A DNA stretch of 64,000 nt, from positions 1 through 64,000 of the forward strand of contig JALEZZ010000009.1 of NCBI GenBank assembly GCA_022773585.1. The letters are read 5' to 3'. Position 1 is the stretch's first letter. The number at the start of each line of letters is the position of its first letter. Source of the stretch: Selenomonas sp. (GTDB lineage: Bacteria > Bacillota > Negativicutes > Selenomonadales > Selenomonadaceae). The notes under the pieces were generated by a model. It searched no databases and was not told where the DNA came from. It saw nothing but the letters and a program-made list of their open reading frames with translations. Of the stretch, positions 46,685 to 56,139 are shown one piece after another. A program made the position numbers and the translations under genes.

Positions 46685-49492
46685 TCACCTCTTCTGCTTC
46701 TCGCTTTCCTCGACCAAGGATTGATACATCTTCATGAGCTCGGCAACGCAGTCGCTCTCCGTGTTGAGCCTGCCCCAGAAACCGTAGGCTTCCATGACGG
46801 CGCGGTCGTTCTTGCGGTGGGCGTCGCGGAGTTCCTTCGGCATCAGGACTTCGTCATAAAGGTCAGCGAGGCTGCTGTCAGGATAAAGGGCGCGGGCGTC
46901 GAGGATGCCTTGCGCGGTCTGCTCGATTTTTGCTTGCTGGGCGGGCGTCGGACGAGGCCAAGGAAAATTGTTGTAGATGTTCGTAGAATATTCGTAGTCC
47001 GATTTCAAACGTCCCGTTACAACGCGCATCCATGCATTGTGCACGTTTGACATCAAAATTCCGAAATGATAGAGGGTAGCTTCTGGAACAATGATGAGTT
47101 TGTCGCCACATATCGTATCTTCATCAAGAAACGTGATTGGAATATACCGTCTATTTTGCGAAGATACGCGCGGAAAAGCCAAATAAGGGCGAGTAGGCTG
47201 GCATATTGTTTGAAAAAGTGTTGGCGTAGCAGCCGCTTTCTGCGTAGATGCGCCTTTTGCATTGAGACGCATTTCTCGCACCGCTTTCACACGTTCCATA
47301 ATGAGCGGATGTTTTCGAATTTCGGCGGGAGCTTGATGATACAACCAAATAACATAACGTGGCTTATTTTGAAGCAAGTCGCGCCCCATGAAATATGGCT
47401 TGATGAAATTTTGAGCAGATGGGTCTTTTTTGAGAAGATTATCTTTTTCTTCTGGAGTCAGTATAAGATGGTTGCCATCATAAGCTCGATTACCGTTCGA
47501 CATTCTGGGAACATCACAAAGCGGTGAGCTCAATCGCTGAATGTAGCAATCAGGAGCGTTCAGCAAAAAGCCATTGATATACGAAACCTCTTGCGCAATA
47601 TCGGATGCGTAGATTTTCTTCTTCGGATAATCAAACGCAGAGAATCCAATGATAACGCAGTGGACATGCGCTTTCTCTTGAGCTTCACTGTCCCAGACAA
47701 AAGTTCGATAACAGAAGCAGATGTGGATGTGATAATTCTTCTGAAGATTTTCCCATAAGATGGGAACTTGCTCCCCTTGGCAAATCGAATTTGTTGAAAC
47801 AAATGCAGCAGTTATCTTTGTTCCTGCAATATACCGAGCTGCCTTAAAATACCAGCCACTAACATAATCCAAGAATTTTCCGCGCTTGACAGGTTCACCG
47901 TCAGAATCGATGCACACACTCAAAAGGTCTTTCTTTTGCACATCATTCTGCATCCGCGCCCCCACGAACGGCGGATTTCCCATAATTTTGACATTGTCCG
48001 CCGGCACCACCACTTCTTTCCAGTCCATCCGCAGCGCGTTTCCTTCGTGGATGTTGCTATTGGTATGGAGCGGCAAGAAGTCCATGTCTTTGTGGATGAT
48101 TTCTTCCGTCTCCTGGAACATCTGCGCTTCAGCAATCCAGAGCGCAGTCTTGCAGACGGCGACGGCGAAGTCGTTGATTTCGATGCCGTAGAACTGCTGG
48201 ATGCTGACTTTGATGTAGTCACTTTCCGTGCTCTCGCCAAAGTCCATGCCGAGCACGCCCGTGCCGCTCTTTCCCATCAAGACTTCACGCAGGATGTCGT
48301 TTTCGAGACGGCGCAGCGACAGGTAGCTTTCCGTAAGAAAATTTCCGCTGCCGCAGGCAGGGTCGAAATATTTGCCGCTTGCCAGCGCATCTTGGAGCTC
48401 CTTGAGCTTCTGGATGCGCTTTTTGTCGTTTGTCTCCTGCATGGCGGCTTCGTATTGCGCCTTATAGTCGTCAAGGAACAGCGGGTCGATGACTTTGTGG
48501 ATGTTTTCGATGCTCGTGTAGTGCATGCCGCCGCGACGGCGCGTTTCGGGGTTCAAGGACGATTCGAAGATAGCTCCGAAAATGGTAGGAGAAATCTGGC
48601 TCCAGTCAAAGCCACAGCCGTCTTCGAGAATCAAGCGGCGCGTCGCTTCATTGATGGGCGGCACGGGGATGGTCTCGGTGAACAGGCTGCCGTTGACGTA
48701 GGGAAAGGCTTTGAGGCGGTCTTCGAGGAAGCGGTCGCGCTCCTCGGGCTTCTGGTCGAGGACTTTGAAGAGCTCCATGAGCCCCGTGCGGAAATGCTCG
48801 GGCATGAACGACGCGAGGTAATCGTGGAACATGTCTTTCTTGCCGAAGAGGTCAGCGTCCTCAGCATAGAAGCAAAAGACGAGGCGCACGATGAGCTTGT
48901 TGAGGTCTTGGTAGTCCTGCGCGGTCGGCTCTGGGCCATATGCCGGGAGGAGTGCATCGTAGATTTTTCCGACAAGCGTGCCCGCTTCGCGCGAGAGATC
49001 CATTTCTTTCTGGATGCGCGTGCTCTGGCGATCGACGATGACTTTGAGGCAGGCGTAGTCTTTCTGGAAATCCGCGAGCTCAACGCGCGTCGGCGCGTCG
49101 TTCGGACGCTCCATGTCGTAGAGGTCGAACTGGCGGAAGTTGCAGATGACAATCCAGCGCGGCCGCTCGGAGTATGGCAGAGCGGCAGAGTAGCGTTTCG
49201 CCTGCTCGAACGGCTTCAAGAGCGTACCGTCCGACTGCTTGATGGGCTCGTCGAGCTCCTTTTTGTAGCTTTTTTGCTCAATCATCGTGTGCGTCGAGGG
49301 AATCATGATGTCGATGAAGCTCGTGTGCGAGAGCCTGACACGCTCTTCGAATTTCACGAGGTCCGTCGGATGCTCCACGCCGAGCACTTTCTGCAAGAGC
49401 TCCATCCAGAAAATCTGGCTCTCCTGCTTCTCCTCCCCGCGCCCGGCCCACTTCCGCGCAAACGCCTGTGCCGCCTTCTGCTCCTTGTTCAT
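46685..49492 (-). CDS. MmeI-like single-chain restriction-modification enzyme
   Basis: Type IIL/IIG enzyme, 935 aa, close to MmeI in size. The N-terminal nuclease domain has a PD-ExK pattern (FIDIMIPSTHTMIEQKS; D61, E72, K74). A helical spacer follows, then a gamma-class adenine methyltransferase with motif I YFDPACGSGNFL (about residue 370) and motif IV MGNPPFVGA. The target-recognition region (about 560-830) decides the site recognised, and the C-terminal helices end the protein. MmeI-like enzymes cut about 20 bases from the site and modify one strand. AGGGGGCG precedes the ATG. The recognition region is visibly more AT-rich than the rest. Confidence 0.87.
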   Translation of the reverse strand: MNKEQKAAQAFARKWAGRGEEKQESQIFWMELLQKVLGVEHPTDLVKFEERVRLSHTSFIDIMIPSTHTMIEQKSYKKELDEPIKQSDGTLLKPFEQAKRYSAALPYSERPRWIVICNFRQFDLYDMERPNDAPTRVELADFQKDYACLKVIVDRQSTRIQKEMDLSREAGTLVGKIYDALLPAYGPEPTAQDYQDLNKLIVRLVFCFYAEDADLFGKKDMFHDYLASFMPEHFRTGLMELFKVLDQKPEERDRFLEDRLKAFPYVNGSLFTETIPVPPINEATRRLILEDGCGFDWSQISPTIFGAIFESSLNPETRRRGGMHYTSIENIHKVIDPLFLDDYKAQYEAAMQETNDKKRIQKLKELQDALASGKYFDPACGSGNFLTESYLSLRRLENDILREVLMGKSGTGVLGMDFGESTESDYIKVSIQQFYGIEINDFAVAVCKTALWIAEAQMFQETEEIIHKDMDFLPLHTNSNIHEGNALRMDWKEVVVPADNVKIMGNPPFVGARMQNDVQKKDLLSVCIDSDGEPVKRGKFLDYVSGWYFKAARYIAGTKITAAFVSTNSICQGEQVPILWENLQKNYHIHICFCYRTFVWDSEAQEKAHVHCVIIGFSAFDYPKKKIYASDIAQEVSYINGFLLNAPDCYIQRLSSPLCDVPRMSNGNRAYDGNHLILTPEEKDNLLKKDPSAQNFIKPYFMGRDLLQNKPRYVIWLYHQAPAEIRKHPLIMERVKAVREMRLNAKGASTQKAAATPTLFQTICQPTRPYLAFPRVSSQNRRYIPITFLDEDTICGDKLIIVPEATLYHFGILMSNVHNAWMRVVTGRLKSDYEYSTNIYNNFPWPRPTPAQQAKIEQTAQGILDARALYPDSSLADLYDEVLMPKELRDAHRKNDRAVMEAYGFWGRLNTESDCVAELMKMYQSLVEESEKQKR

Positions 49493-49559
49493 ACCAACGC
49501 CCCCTCTCTTCCTAAATTCCACACAGAAAAAAAGAATCCTGCTTTTTCCCGCAGGTGAC

Positions 49560-49589
49560 AAAAAAGGCTCATACCCTGCGGTACAAGCC
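49560..49589 (-). terminator. Terminator after tRNA-Lys
   Basis: Minus strand GGCTTGTACC pairs with GGGTATGAGCC-type sequence around GCA (10 bp with wobbles), followed by six T, just past the tRNA 3' end. Confidence 0.8.
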
Positions 49590-49602
49590 TTGTGCTTTCA
49601 AA

Positions 49603-49678
<76 letters not shown>

Positions 49679-49771
49679 ATGCCCTGCCGTATCTCTCAAC
49701 GACAAGATGTATTATAGTCTTTTGCGCCTGCGATGTCAACAACTTTTTTTCGAAAATCTGCATTTTCTTTT

Positions 49772-52087
49772 TCAGACCTTCTCAATCGGCGCATATTTCT
49801 GCATGAGGCCCTTGACGCCCTGGTCGGGGAATGCAATCTTGAGCTCGACTTCCTCGCCCTTGCCCTTGACGGAGACAACAGTGCCGACGCCCCATTTGCC
49901 GTGCTTTGCCTTGTCGCCGACGCGCCACTCGACCGTGAGATCCGGGCGGATGACGCCGGGAGCCGGCTTCTGGTTCACCTGCCGCTGCGCGAGCGACTGC
50001 ATGGCTTCGAGCGCCGACTGCGGGCGTCCTGTGAAATGCGTACCGCGCGCGCTGCCGAAGCCCCGCCCGGACGAATTGCTGAACGTCATGACGCCCTGCC
50101 GCTGCTGCGCACCATACGAGTTCGCGTTTGCAAAGCCATAGGCGTTGCGGCGCGGCACGAGTTCTTCGAGGTATTCCTTCGGAATCTCCGCGAGGAAGCG
50201 CGAGGGCGGGTTGCCGTTCGTGCGGCCGTAGAGCGTGCGCGTGCGCGCATACGTCATGTAGAGCTTGCGCTCAGCGCGCGTGATGCCGACATAGCAGGTG
50301 CGGCGCTCCTCCTCGATCTGGTGGTTGTCCATGAGCGTGCGGCTGTGCGGGAAGATGCCTTCCTCCATGCCTGCCATGAAGACAATCGGGAATTCGAGGC
50401 CTTTCGCCGCATGCAGCGTCATGAGCGTCACACGGTCGTCCTCCATGTCGGCATTGTCGATGTCGGAGACGAGCGAGAGCTGCGCGAGGAAGTTTTCGAG
50501 CGTCGGCTGTTCCTCGTTCTTCATGAACTCCTTCGCCATGCCGACGAACTCTTTGAGGTTCTCGAGGCGGTCTTTCGCCTCGGGCTTCTTATCCTCTTCG
50601 AGCTCGCGCTGGTAGCCGGATTCCTTCATGACGCGCTCGATGAGCTGGTCCATCGAGAGGTTGCTCTGGATGGCCATCGTGTTGAAGATGAACGTCGTGA
50701 AGAGTTCGAGCGGCTTCTTGACGCGGCTCGTGATGCCCGGCACCATCGCGAGCGCGTCGGGGTTCGAGATGATATCGAAAAGCGTGAGGCCCGCGTCCGC
50801 TGCATAGTTCATGAGCTTGTCCACCGTCGTCTGGCCGATGCCGCGCTTCGGGACGTTGATGATGCGCAGCAGGCTCACGCTGTCGAGCGGGTTGAAGATG
50901 ACGCGCAGGTAGGCGACGATGTCCTTGATCTCCTTGCGGTCGTAGAACTTCAGGCCGCCGACCATCGTGTAGGGGATGTGCGCATTCATGAGGCCTTCTT
51001 CGAGGATGCGGGACTGTGCGTTCGTGCGGTAGAGGATGGCCATGTCGCCATACGAGGCGTTGAAAATCGTCTTCTGCTTGCGAATCGTCGTCGCGATGAA
51101 GTTCGCCTCGTCGCGCTCATCCATCGCCTGGTACGTCGTGACTTTCTCGCCTTCGGGGTTCTCCGTCCAGAGCTCCTTCTTCTTGCGCTCCGTGTTGTTC
51201 TCGATGACGGCGTTCGCGGCCGCGAGAATCGTCTTCGTCGAGCGGTAGTTCTGCTCGAGTTTGATCGTCGTCGCGTCCGGGTAGTCGTTTTCAAAGTCCA
51301 TGATGTTGCGGATGTCGGCGCCGCGCCAGCCATAGATGGACTGGTCGGCATCGCCGACGACGCAGAGGTTTTTGTGGCCCGCCGCGAGGATCTTCGTGAG
51401 CTGGTACTGCGCGCCATTCGTGTCCTGATACTCGTCGACGAGGATGTACTGGAACCGGCGCTGGTACTTCTCGCGGATGTCCTCGTTTTCCTCGAGCAGT
51501 GTCACCGTGACCATCAGCAGGTCGTCGAAATCGAGCGCGTTGTTGTCGCGCAGCTGCTTCTGGTAGATTTCATAGATGTCGGCGACCTTTTCCTGAAAGA
51601 AGCCGTCCGCGAGCTTCTTGAACGTATGCGGCCCCTGCAGCTGGTTCTTTGCGTTCGAGATGGCCGAGAGGACGCTCGACGGCGTGTACTGCTTTTCATC
51701 GAGATTGAGCTTCTTGAGTGCGTCCTTGATGACCGCCTGGCTGTCACTCGTGTCGTAGATGACGAAGTTGCGCTTGTAGAGCTCCGTCGCCTCGATCTCG
51801 CGACGCAAAAAGCGCGCGCAGAACGCATGGAACGTGCTGAGCCAGACGTCTTTCGCGGCATCGCCGATCATACGGTCGACGCGGTCGCGCATCTCCGTCG
51901 CGGCCTTGTTCGTGAACGTGATGGCAAGAATGCGGTACGGCGCGACGCCATGCGCCAAAAGGTTCGCGATGCGGCACGTCAGCACTTTCGTCTTGCCCGA
52001 GCCCGCGCCCGCCATGATGAGCAGCGGCCCCTCCATGTGCTCGACAGCCTGTTTCTGCATGGGGTTGAGTCCCTCGAAGATATCCAA
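49772..52087 (-). CDS. pcrA: ATP-dependent DNA helicase PcrA/UvrD
   Basis: Superfamily 1A 3'-5' helicase for repair and rolling-circle replication. Motif Q/I (LNPMQKQAVEH, MAGAGSGKTKVL), Ia (AITFTNKAATEMRDRV), II (ILVDEYQDTN), III (VVGDADQSIYGWRGAD), IV (LEQNYRST), V (VTLMTLHAAKGLEFPIVFM), VI (CYVGITRAERKLYMTYA). The C-terminus carries the Tudor-like PcrA RNA-polymerase-binding domain (RVGDKAKHGKWGVGTVVSVK). 771 aa. Standard gene; upstream ppaC ends with its own terminator. Confidence 0.97.
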   Translation of the reverse strand: MDIFEGLNPMQKQAVEHMEGPLLIMAGAGSGKTKVLTCRIANLLAHGVAPYRILAITFTNKAATEMRDRVDRMIGDAAKDVWLSTFHAFCARFLRREIEATELYKRNFVIYDTSDSQAVIKDALKKLNLDEKQYTPSSVLSAISNAKNQLQGPHTFKKLADGFFQEKVADIYEIYQKQLRDNNALDFDDLLMVTVTLLEENEDIREKYQRRFQYILVDEYQDTNGAQYQLTKILAAGHKNLCVVGDADQSIYGWRGADIRNIMDFENDYPDATTIKLEQNYRSTKTILAAANAVIENNTERKKKELWTENPEGEKVTTYQAMDERDEANFIATTIRKQKTIFNASYGDMAILYRTNAQSRILEEGLMNAHIPYTMVGGLKFYDRKEIKDIVAYLRVIFNPLDSVSLLRIINVPKRGIGQTTVDKLMNYAADAGLTLFDIISNPDALAMVPGITSRVKKPLELFTTFIFNTMAIQSNLSMDQLIERVMKESGYQRELEEDKKPEAKDRLENLKEFVGMAKEFMKNEEQPTLENFLAQLSLVSDIDNADMEDDRVTLMTLHAAKGLEFPIVFMAGMEEGIFPHSRTLMDNHQIEEERRTCYVGITRAERKLYMTYARTRTLYGRTNGNPPSRFLAEIPKEYLEELVPRRNAYGFANANSYGAQQRQGVMTFSNSSGRGFGSARGTHFTGRPQSALEAMQSLAQRQVNQKPAPGVIRPDLTVEWRVGDKAKHGKWGVGTVVSVKGKGEEVELKIAFPDQGVKGLMQKYAPIEKV

Positions 52088-52135
52088 AATTTCCTCCTAT
52101 CCCTTTGTCTTTTATACTGAACGGATTTACGGCGT

Positions 52136-52168
52136 AAAAAGCCGCCCCTACAGGTTGCAGGAGCGGCG
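52136..52168 (-). terminator. Terminator after ppaC
   Basis: Minus strand GCCGCTCCT pairs with AGGGGCGGC around a 9-base loop, followed by TTTTT. Confidence 0.85.
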
Positions 52169-52192
52169 AAATGACAATATTTCGGTAGTTCC

Positions 52193-53842
52193 TTACTTCT
52201 TCTCGATGCGCTTGACGGCCTCGGAGAGCGGCGGGATAATCTGCTTCTTGCGGCTCATGACGCCCGGCAGATAGACATGCGTGCCGCTCGCATCCTTCTT
52301 GAACGCTTCGCCGATCAGCGTCTTCGGCGAGCCCGCATAGAGGAGATACGTCGCCTCTTCGAGGATGTCCGTGACCATGACGAGGCTCATGTCGAAGCCC
52401 TCTTTCTCACAGATCGTCGACATTGCTTCGATGAGCTGCGGCTCGAGGTCCATGACTTCCTTCGTATCCATGACGGAAATCTGGCTCACGATGATGCGGT
52501 AGTCGCCGATCGTGAATTCCTTGAGGTCGTTCTTCGCGATCTCCATCGGCGTCATGTCGCCGATGCCGGAGCCCGCCTTCAGCATGGCCATGCCATATTC
52601 CTGGATGTCAACGCCCGCAATTTCCGCGAGGCGCTCCGCCGTCTTCTTGTCATACGGCGTGCACGTCGGGGACTTGAAGAGGACGGTGTCGGAAAGGATG
52701 GCCGAAAGCAGCAGACCCGCGATGGACTGTGGGATGTCGATGTCGCGATGCCAGTGCATGTTCGCGACAATCGTCGCCGTGCAGCCGACCGGCTCGGCAT
52801 GCGTGTAGATCGGCTCGCTCGTCTGGATGCCACCGAGACGATGATGATCGATGATCTCGACGATTTTCGCGGCCTCGATGCCCTCGACGGCCTGCCCGCG
52901 CTCGTTGTGATCGACGAGGATGACGCGGTCGCGCTCCGGCATCGTCAGGTTGTCGCGGCTCACGATGCCGACGAGGCGGCCGTTCTCGACGACCGGATAG
53001 TTGCGGTAGTTCGTCTCCTCCATCGTGCCCTTGATGTCCGAGAGGAGGTCGAGCGGCTTGAAGCAGACGGGATCCTGATGCATGATGCGGCGCACCGGCA
53101 CGCACTGGTTGATGAGGCGCGCAGCCGTGTACGTGTCATACGGCGTCGAGAGCACGAAGATGCCGCGCTTTTCCGCCTCCTCGATGACGTCGGCCGAGAC
53201 GCGGCCGTCGCCCGTGACGATGAGGACGGAGATGCCCTGCTTGACGCAGTCGATGATTGTCTCGTCGTGGCGGTCGCCAATCAGGACGATGTCGTTCTCC
53301 TTGATGTGCGACTGGATCATCTTGATTGAGCCCGCCGCGATGCGGACTTCGCCCTTGATGAAATCGCTCTCGACGCCACCGACGAGGATTTTCGCGTCGA
53401 TGGCCGCGATGATGTCGCGATAGCGCACGCGCATGTCGGCGAGGTTCGCCATGCCGAGTTCCTGGAAATAGCGCTTGGCGAGGTCGGAAACCGTCACGAT
53501 GCCCACGAGGATGCCCTTGCTGTCCGTGACCGGCACGGAGCGCAGGTCATGGTCGCGCATGATTTCGCCGAGCTGGCGCAGCGTGTCATGCTGCTTCACG
53601 ACGATCTTGCAATCGAGCAGCACATCCTTGACGCGCGGATAGAGATCCGTCAGCAGCAGCGGCTGCTCGACATGGAAATGCTCGAGCGCGAACTTCGTCT
53701 CGGCATTGACCTTGCCTGCGCGCGCCGGGACGACATTCTCGCCGAGCGCCTGCTTCAGATGCGCATAGCCGATGGCAGAGCAGATGGAGTCCGTGTCCGG
53801 ATTGCGATGACCGATCGTGTAAATGGGTTTCGTGTTTTTCAT
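52193..53842 (-). CDS. ppaC: Manganese-dependent inorganic pyrophosphatase with CBS/DRTGG domains
   Basis: Family II pyrophosphatase (DHH fold), 549 aa. The catalytic half is split: GHRNPDTDSICSAIGYAHLK at the N-terminus and VEIIDHHRLGGIQTSEPIY later, with the DHHA2 region (TIGDYRIIVSQISVMDTKEV) at the C-terminus. Inserted between (about residues 65-300) are two CBS repeats around a DRTGG domain (QSHIKENDIVLIGDRHDETI). In such enzymes AMP/ADP inhibit and diadenosine polyphosphates activate. The insertion explains the length compared with about 310 aa for simple PpaC. Confidence 0.95.
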   Translation of the reverse strand: MKNTKPIYTIGHRNPDTDSICSAIGYAHLKQALGENVVPARAGKVNAETKFALEHFHVEQPLLLTDLYPRVKDVLLDCKIVVKQHDTLRQLGEIMRDHDLRSVPVTDSKGILVGIVTVSDLAKRYFQELGMANLADMRVRYRDIIAAIDAKILVGGVESDFIKGEVRIAAGSIKMIQSHIKENDIVLIGDRHDETIIDCVKQGISVLIVTGDGRVSADVIEEAEKRGIFVLSTPYDTYTAARLINQCVPVRRIMHQDPVCFKPLDLLSDIKGTMEETNYRNYPVVENGRLVGIVSRDNLTMPERDRVILVDHNERGQAVEGIEAAKIVEIIDHHRLGGIQTSEPIYTHAEPVGCTATIVANMHWHRDIDIPQSIAGLLLSAILSDTVLFKSPTCTPYDKKTAERLAEIAGVDIQEYGMAMLKAGSGIGDMTPMEIAKNDLKEFTIGDYRIIVSQISVMDTKEVMDLEPQLIEAMSTICEKEGFDMSLVMVTDILEEATYLLYAGSPKTLIGEAFKKDASGTHVYLPGVMSRKKQIIPPLSEAVKRIEKK

Positions 53843-53885
53843 GTTTTGAAAAATCCTCCCTCGTTCAAAACGCTGATTGCTTTTT

Positions 53886-53914
53886 ATTATATCGAAAATC
53901 CGCGCGACCGTCTA
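53886..53914 (-). promoter_or_regulatory. Promoter of ppaC
   Basis: TAGACG and TATAAT on the minus strand with a 17-base spacer; the spacer holds one arm of a palindrome shared with the divergent gene. Confidence 0.55.
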
Positions 53915-53933
53915 CCCTTTCGCGCGGATTTCA
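53897..53933. promoter_or_regulatory. Palindrome between divergent ppaC and TtcA-like promoters
   Basis: AAATCCGCGCG and CGCGCGGATTT (11 bp) separated by 14 bases. The arms fall between the ppaC -10 (53886-53891) and the plus-strand TATAAT at 53936-53941. It may be an operator or a structural element. Confidence 0.5.
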
Positions 53934-53979
53934 ATTATAATGAGGCTGTTTCTTTTTTTTATTGAAAGAGGGGTCCCTT

Positions 53980-54762
53980 TTGAAAATCAATCTGCCACAA
54001 AGCTATTTTTCGAAACTCATGCGCGCCGTCGTCGAGTTCGAAATAATCTCGGATGGCGACCGCATCCTCATCGGCGTCTCGGGCGGCAAGGACAGCATCT
54101 TCCTCGCCTACGCGCTCGCCATCCTGCGCGAGCGGCTGCACAAAGACTTCGCGCTCGGCGCGCTCACGATCAACCCGATGTTTCCCGATACACCATTCGA
54201 CACAGTGCGCATCGGCGCGTTCCTCGCGGGGCTCGGCATCCCGTATGACACCGTCGATGTCGATATCGCGGGCGCCATCGAGGCACAGGACGGCAAGACG
54301 CCGTGCTACACCTGCGCGTTCTTCCGCCGCGGCGCCATGAACCGCTACGCGACGGAGCACGGCTACAACAAGATCGCCTACGCCCATCATAACGACGACG
54401 CCGTCGAGACGTTCCTCATGAGCCTCCTCTGGTCTGGCCAGCTCACGACCTTCACGCCCGTCACGTACCTCGACCGCACCGGCCTTACCGTCATCCGCCC
54501 GCTCATCTACTTCCGCGAGGAAGAGACGCGCGAAGCGGTCAAGTACCACGGCTTCACGCCCGTGAAATCTCCGTGCCCGCACGACGGCCACACCGTCCGC
54601 CAGGACGCAAAAGAACTCATCGCCAAGCTCGCCCCCGCCATCCCCGACCTCTACGACCACCTCGCCGCCGCTATGCGAAAGGGCGCGCTTGGCGAACTCT
54701 GGCCGGCAGCCAAGACGCGCAAAGAAATGAAAGAGACGTATTTCCGCTACATGGGGAAATAA
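53980..54762 (+). CDS. TtcA-family PP-loop tRNA thiolation-like enzyme
   Basis: ATP-PPase of the TtcA group, which thiolates cytidine 32 or acts on related tRNA positions. PP-loop LIGVSGGKDSIFLAYALA (about residues 32-49), CYTCAFFRRGAMNRYA with the CxxC pair that holds an iron-sulphur cluster or active sulphur, and YAHHNDDAVETFLMSLLW. A third cysteine is in VKSPCPHDGHT. TTG at 53980 is preferred as start because GAGGGG precedes it; an earlier in-frame TTG has no such site. Related TtuA and YdaO-like enzymes cannot be excluded. Confidence 0.85.
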   Translation: MKINLPQSYFSKLMRAVVEFEIISDGDRILIGVSGGKDSIFLAYALAILRERLHKDFALGALTINPMFPDTPFDTVRIGAFLAGLGIPYDTVDVDIAGAIEAQDGKTPCYTCAFFRRGAMNRYATEHGYNKIAYAHHNDDAVETFLMSLLWSGQLTTFTPVTYLDRTGLTVIRPLIYFREEETREAVKYHGFTPVKSPCPHDGHTVRQDAKELIAKLAPAIPDLYDHLAAAMRKGALGELWPAAKTRKEMKETYFRYMGK

Positions 54763-54912
54763 AGGCTACAAACGTATGGCTTTCGACCAGCAGCGGCCAG
54801 ATGGCCTCTTCTGCCATCGTGGCGATGACCTCGTCCGTCACATGCCCGGCATCGTCCAGCGTCAAAACGGCACAGAACGTCACGCCTCGCGTCATTTTCC
54901 ATTTGAGCCGCG

Positions 54913-55974
54913 TTAATCGCTGTCGGCCCTTACATAATAGGTGCTGCGTCCGCTGCCGTGCCGTTTCAGCACGCCTTCCCCGACCAGTTTTTTGATAGCC
55001 TGCAACGTGGATGACCTGCCGATGCTGGGGCAATGGGCCAGCACCTCTGCGGTGTTGAATTTGCCGATTGTATTGCGCGCGTATTCCTTCACAATATCAT
55101 AGGCCGTGCTTTTGCTGCCATGGGCGGACACAGTGCCGACGCGTTCCTCGAACTCGGTATAGCAGGCGAGGATAACGGACAACAGGTAGCGGATAAACGG
55201 CGTAGGGTCATTTTTACCGTCCTGCCAGCCGACATCGGCAGCCTCCAGAACATCGTAGTAGACGTCTTTAGTTTTCTCAATCTGCCTCTCGATACTGATG
55301 TATTTGCCGACTGCGTAACCACTCCTGTAGAGCAAAAGCAGCGTCAGGAGGCGGCTCATCCTGCCATTGCCATCGTTGAAGGGATGGATGCAAAGGAAAT
55401 CGCAGACAAACGCGGGAATGAGAAGCAGCGCGTCCACCTGCTCCATGGCAATGGCGTACCCATAGGCGTGACACAAGCTCTCCATTGCCGCCGGCGTCTC
55501 GTACGGAGCCAGCGGCGTAAAGCGCGTAAAAGTGCTCCCATCCGGCCGCATTTCGTTGATATAGTTCTGGACAGTCTTGTAGTGACCGCCAAAGCTCAGA
55601 CCAGCCCTTTTCAGCAAGTCGCGGTGCAACTGAAGGATATAGGGCGGCTTGACAGGAATGTAAGCGTAATTTTCGTGAATGGTATTGAGCACATCCCGAT
55701 AACCCATAATCTCATTTTCGTCGCGGTTGCGCGGCGTCGTCTTCTCCGCCAGCAGCTGCTTCATGCGGGTGTTGGTCGTGACGATGCCCTCGATTTTATT
55801 GGAGCTCTCCGTGCTCTGCACCCTGGCAATCTCCACCAGCCGTGCCAATTCCACCGGCTTCTGCCGGATATATAAATCCTGCCGCCCCTTACACTCATGA
55901 ATCTTCGCCACGAGATTCAATATGTCAATATCCCAGCTCTTACGCGCCAAATAGCTGTAATCGAACTTTCTCAT
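54913..55974 (-). CDS. Fic-family protein with C-terminal winged helix
   Basis: 353 aa. Transfers AMP or a related group from a nucleotide to a hydroxyl of a target protein. The active motif HPFNDGNGRMSR (about residues 197-208) is intact. The inhibitory helix motif SSNKIEG (57-63) sits on the N-terminal side, so it is class II and self-inhibited. The C-terminus (KSTAYDIVKEYARNTIGKFN, then RSSTLQAIKKLVGEGVLKRH) is a winged helix-turn-helix, suggesting DNA binding. The ATG at 55974 follows GAAGGTG. A 66-bp palindrome covers the promoter, so the protein may regulate itself (inference). Confidence 0.92.
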   Translation of the reverse strand: MRKFDYSYLARKSWDIDILNLVAKIHECKGRQDLYIRQKPVELARLVEIARVQSTESSNKIEGIVTTNTRMKQLLAEKTTPRNRDENEIMGYRDVLNTIHENYAYIPVKPPYILQLHRDLLKRAGLSFGGHYKTVQNYINEMRPDGSTFTRFTPLAPYETPAAMESLCHAYGYAIAMEQVDALLLIPAFVCDFLCIHPFNDGNGRMSRLLTLLLLYRSGYAVGKYISIERQIEKTKDVYYDVLEAADVGWQDGKNDPTPFIRYLLSVILACYTEFEERVGTVSAHGSKSTAYDIVKEYARNTIGKFNTAEVLAHCPSIGRSSTLQAIKKLVGEGVLKRHGSGRSTYYVRADSD

Positions 55975-55985
55975 ACAATCACCTT

Positions 55986-56051
55986 CGTCCAATATGTTGA
56001 TTTATCGTCCAATTATACGGTAATTTGGACGATAAATCAACATATTGGACG
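55986..56051. promoter_or_regulatory. 66-bp perfect palindromic operator/promoter of the Fic gene
   Basis: Two perfect 27-base arms around a 12-base centre. Each arm holds two copies of TTGGACG(A) in direct orientation, so the octamer core appears four times. On the minus strand TTGATT and TATAAT with a 17-base spacer (56012-56040) lie wholly inside the palindrome. Confidence 0.85.
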
Positions 56052-56139
56052 ATTTAATGTTTACAACGACGAGGACGGTATTCTGCTTATCACGCAGCGC
56101 GAACAGAAGCCATGCGATCCCAGTGTGATTGTCAAGCCC

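Noticed and set aside
54760..54910. Minus-strand frame with a plausible-looking segment (ATMAEEAIWPLLVESHTFVAF) between the TtcA-like and Fic genes
   Set aside because: It has no clear ribosome-binding site, runs without a stop into the antisense of the TtcA-like gene and matches no family I know. It could be a gene remnant, but the evidence is too thin.
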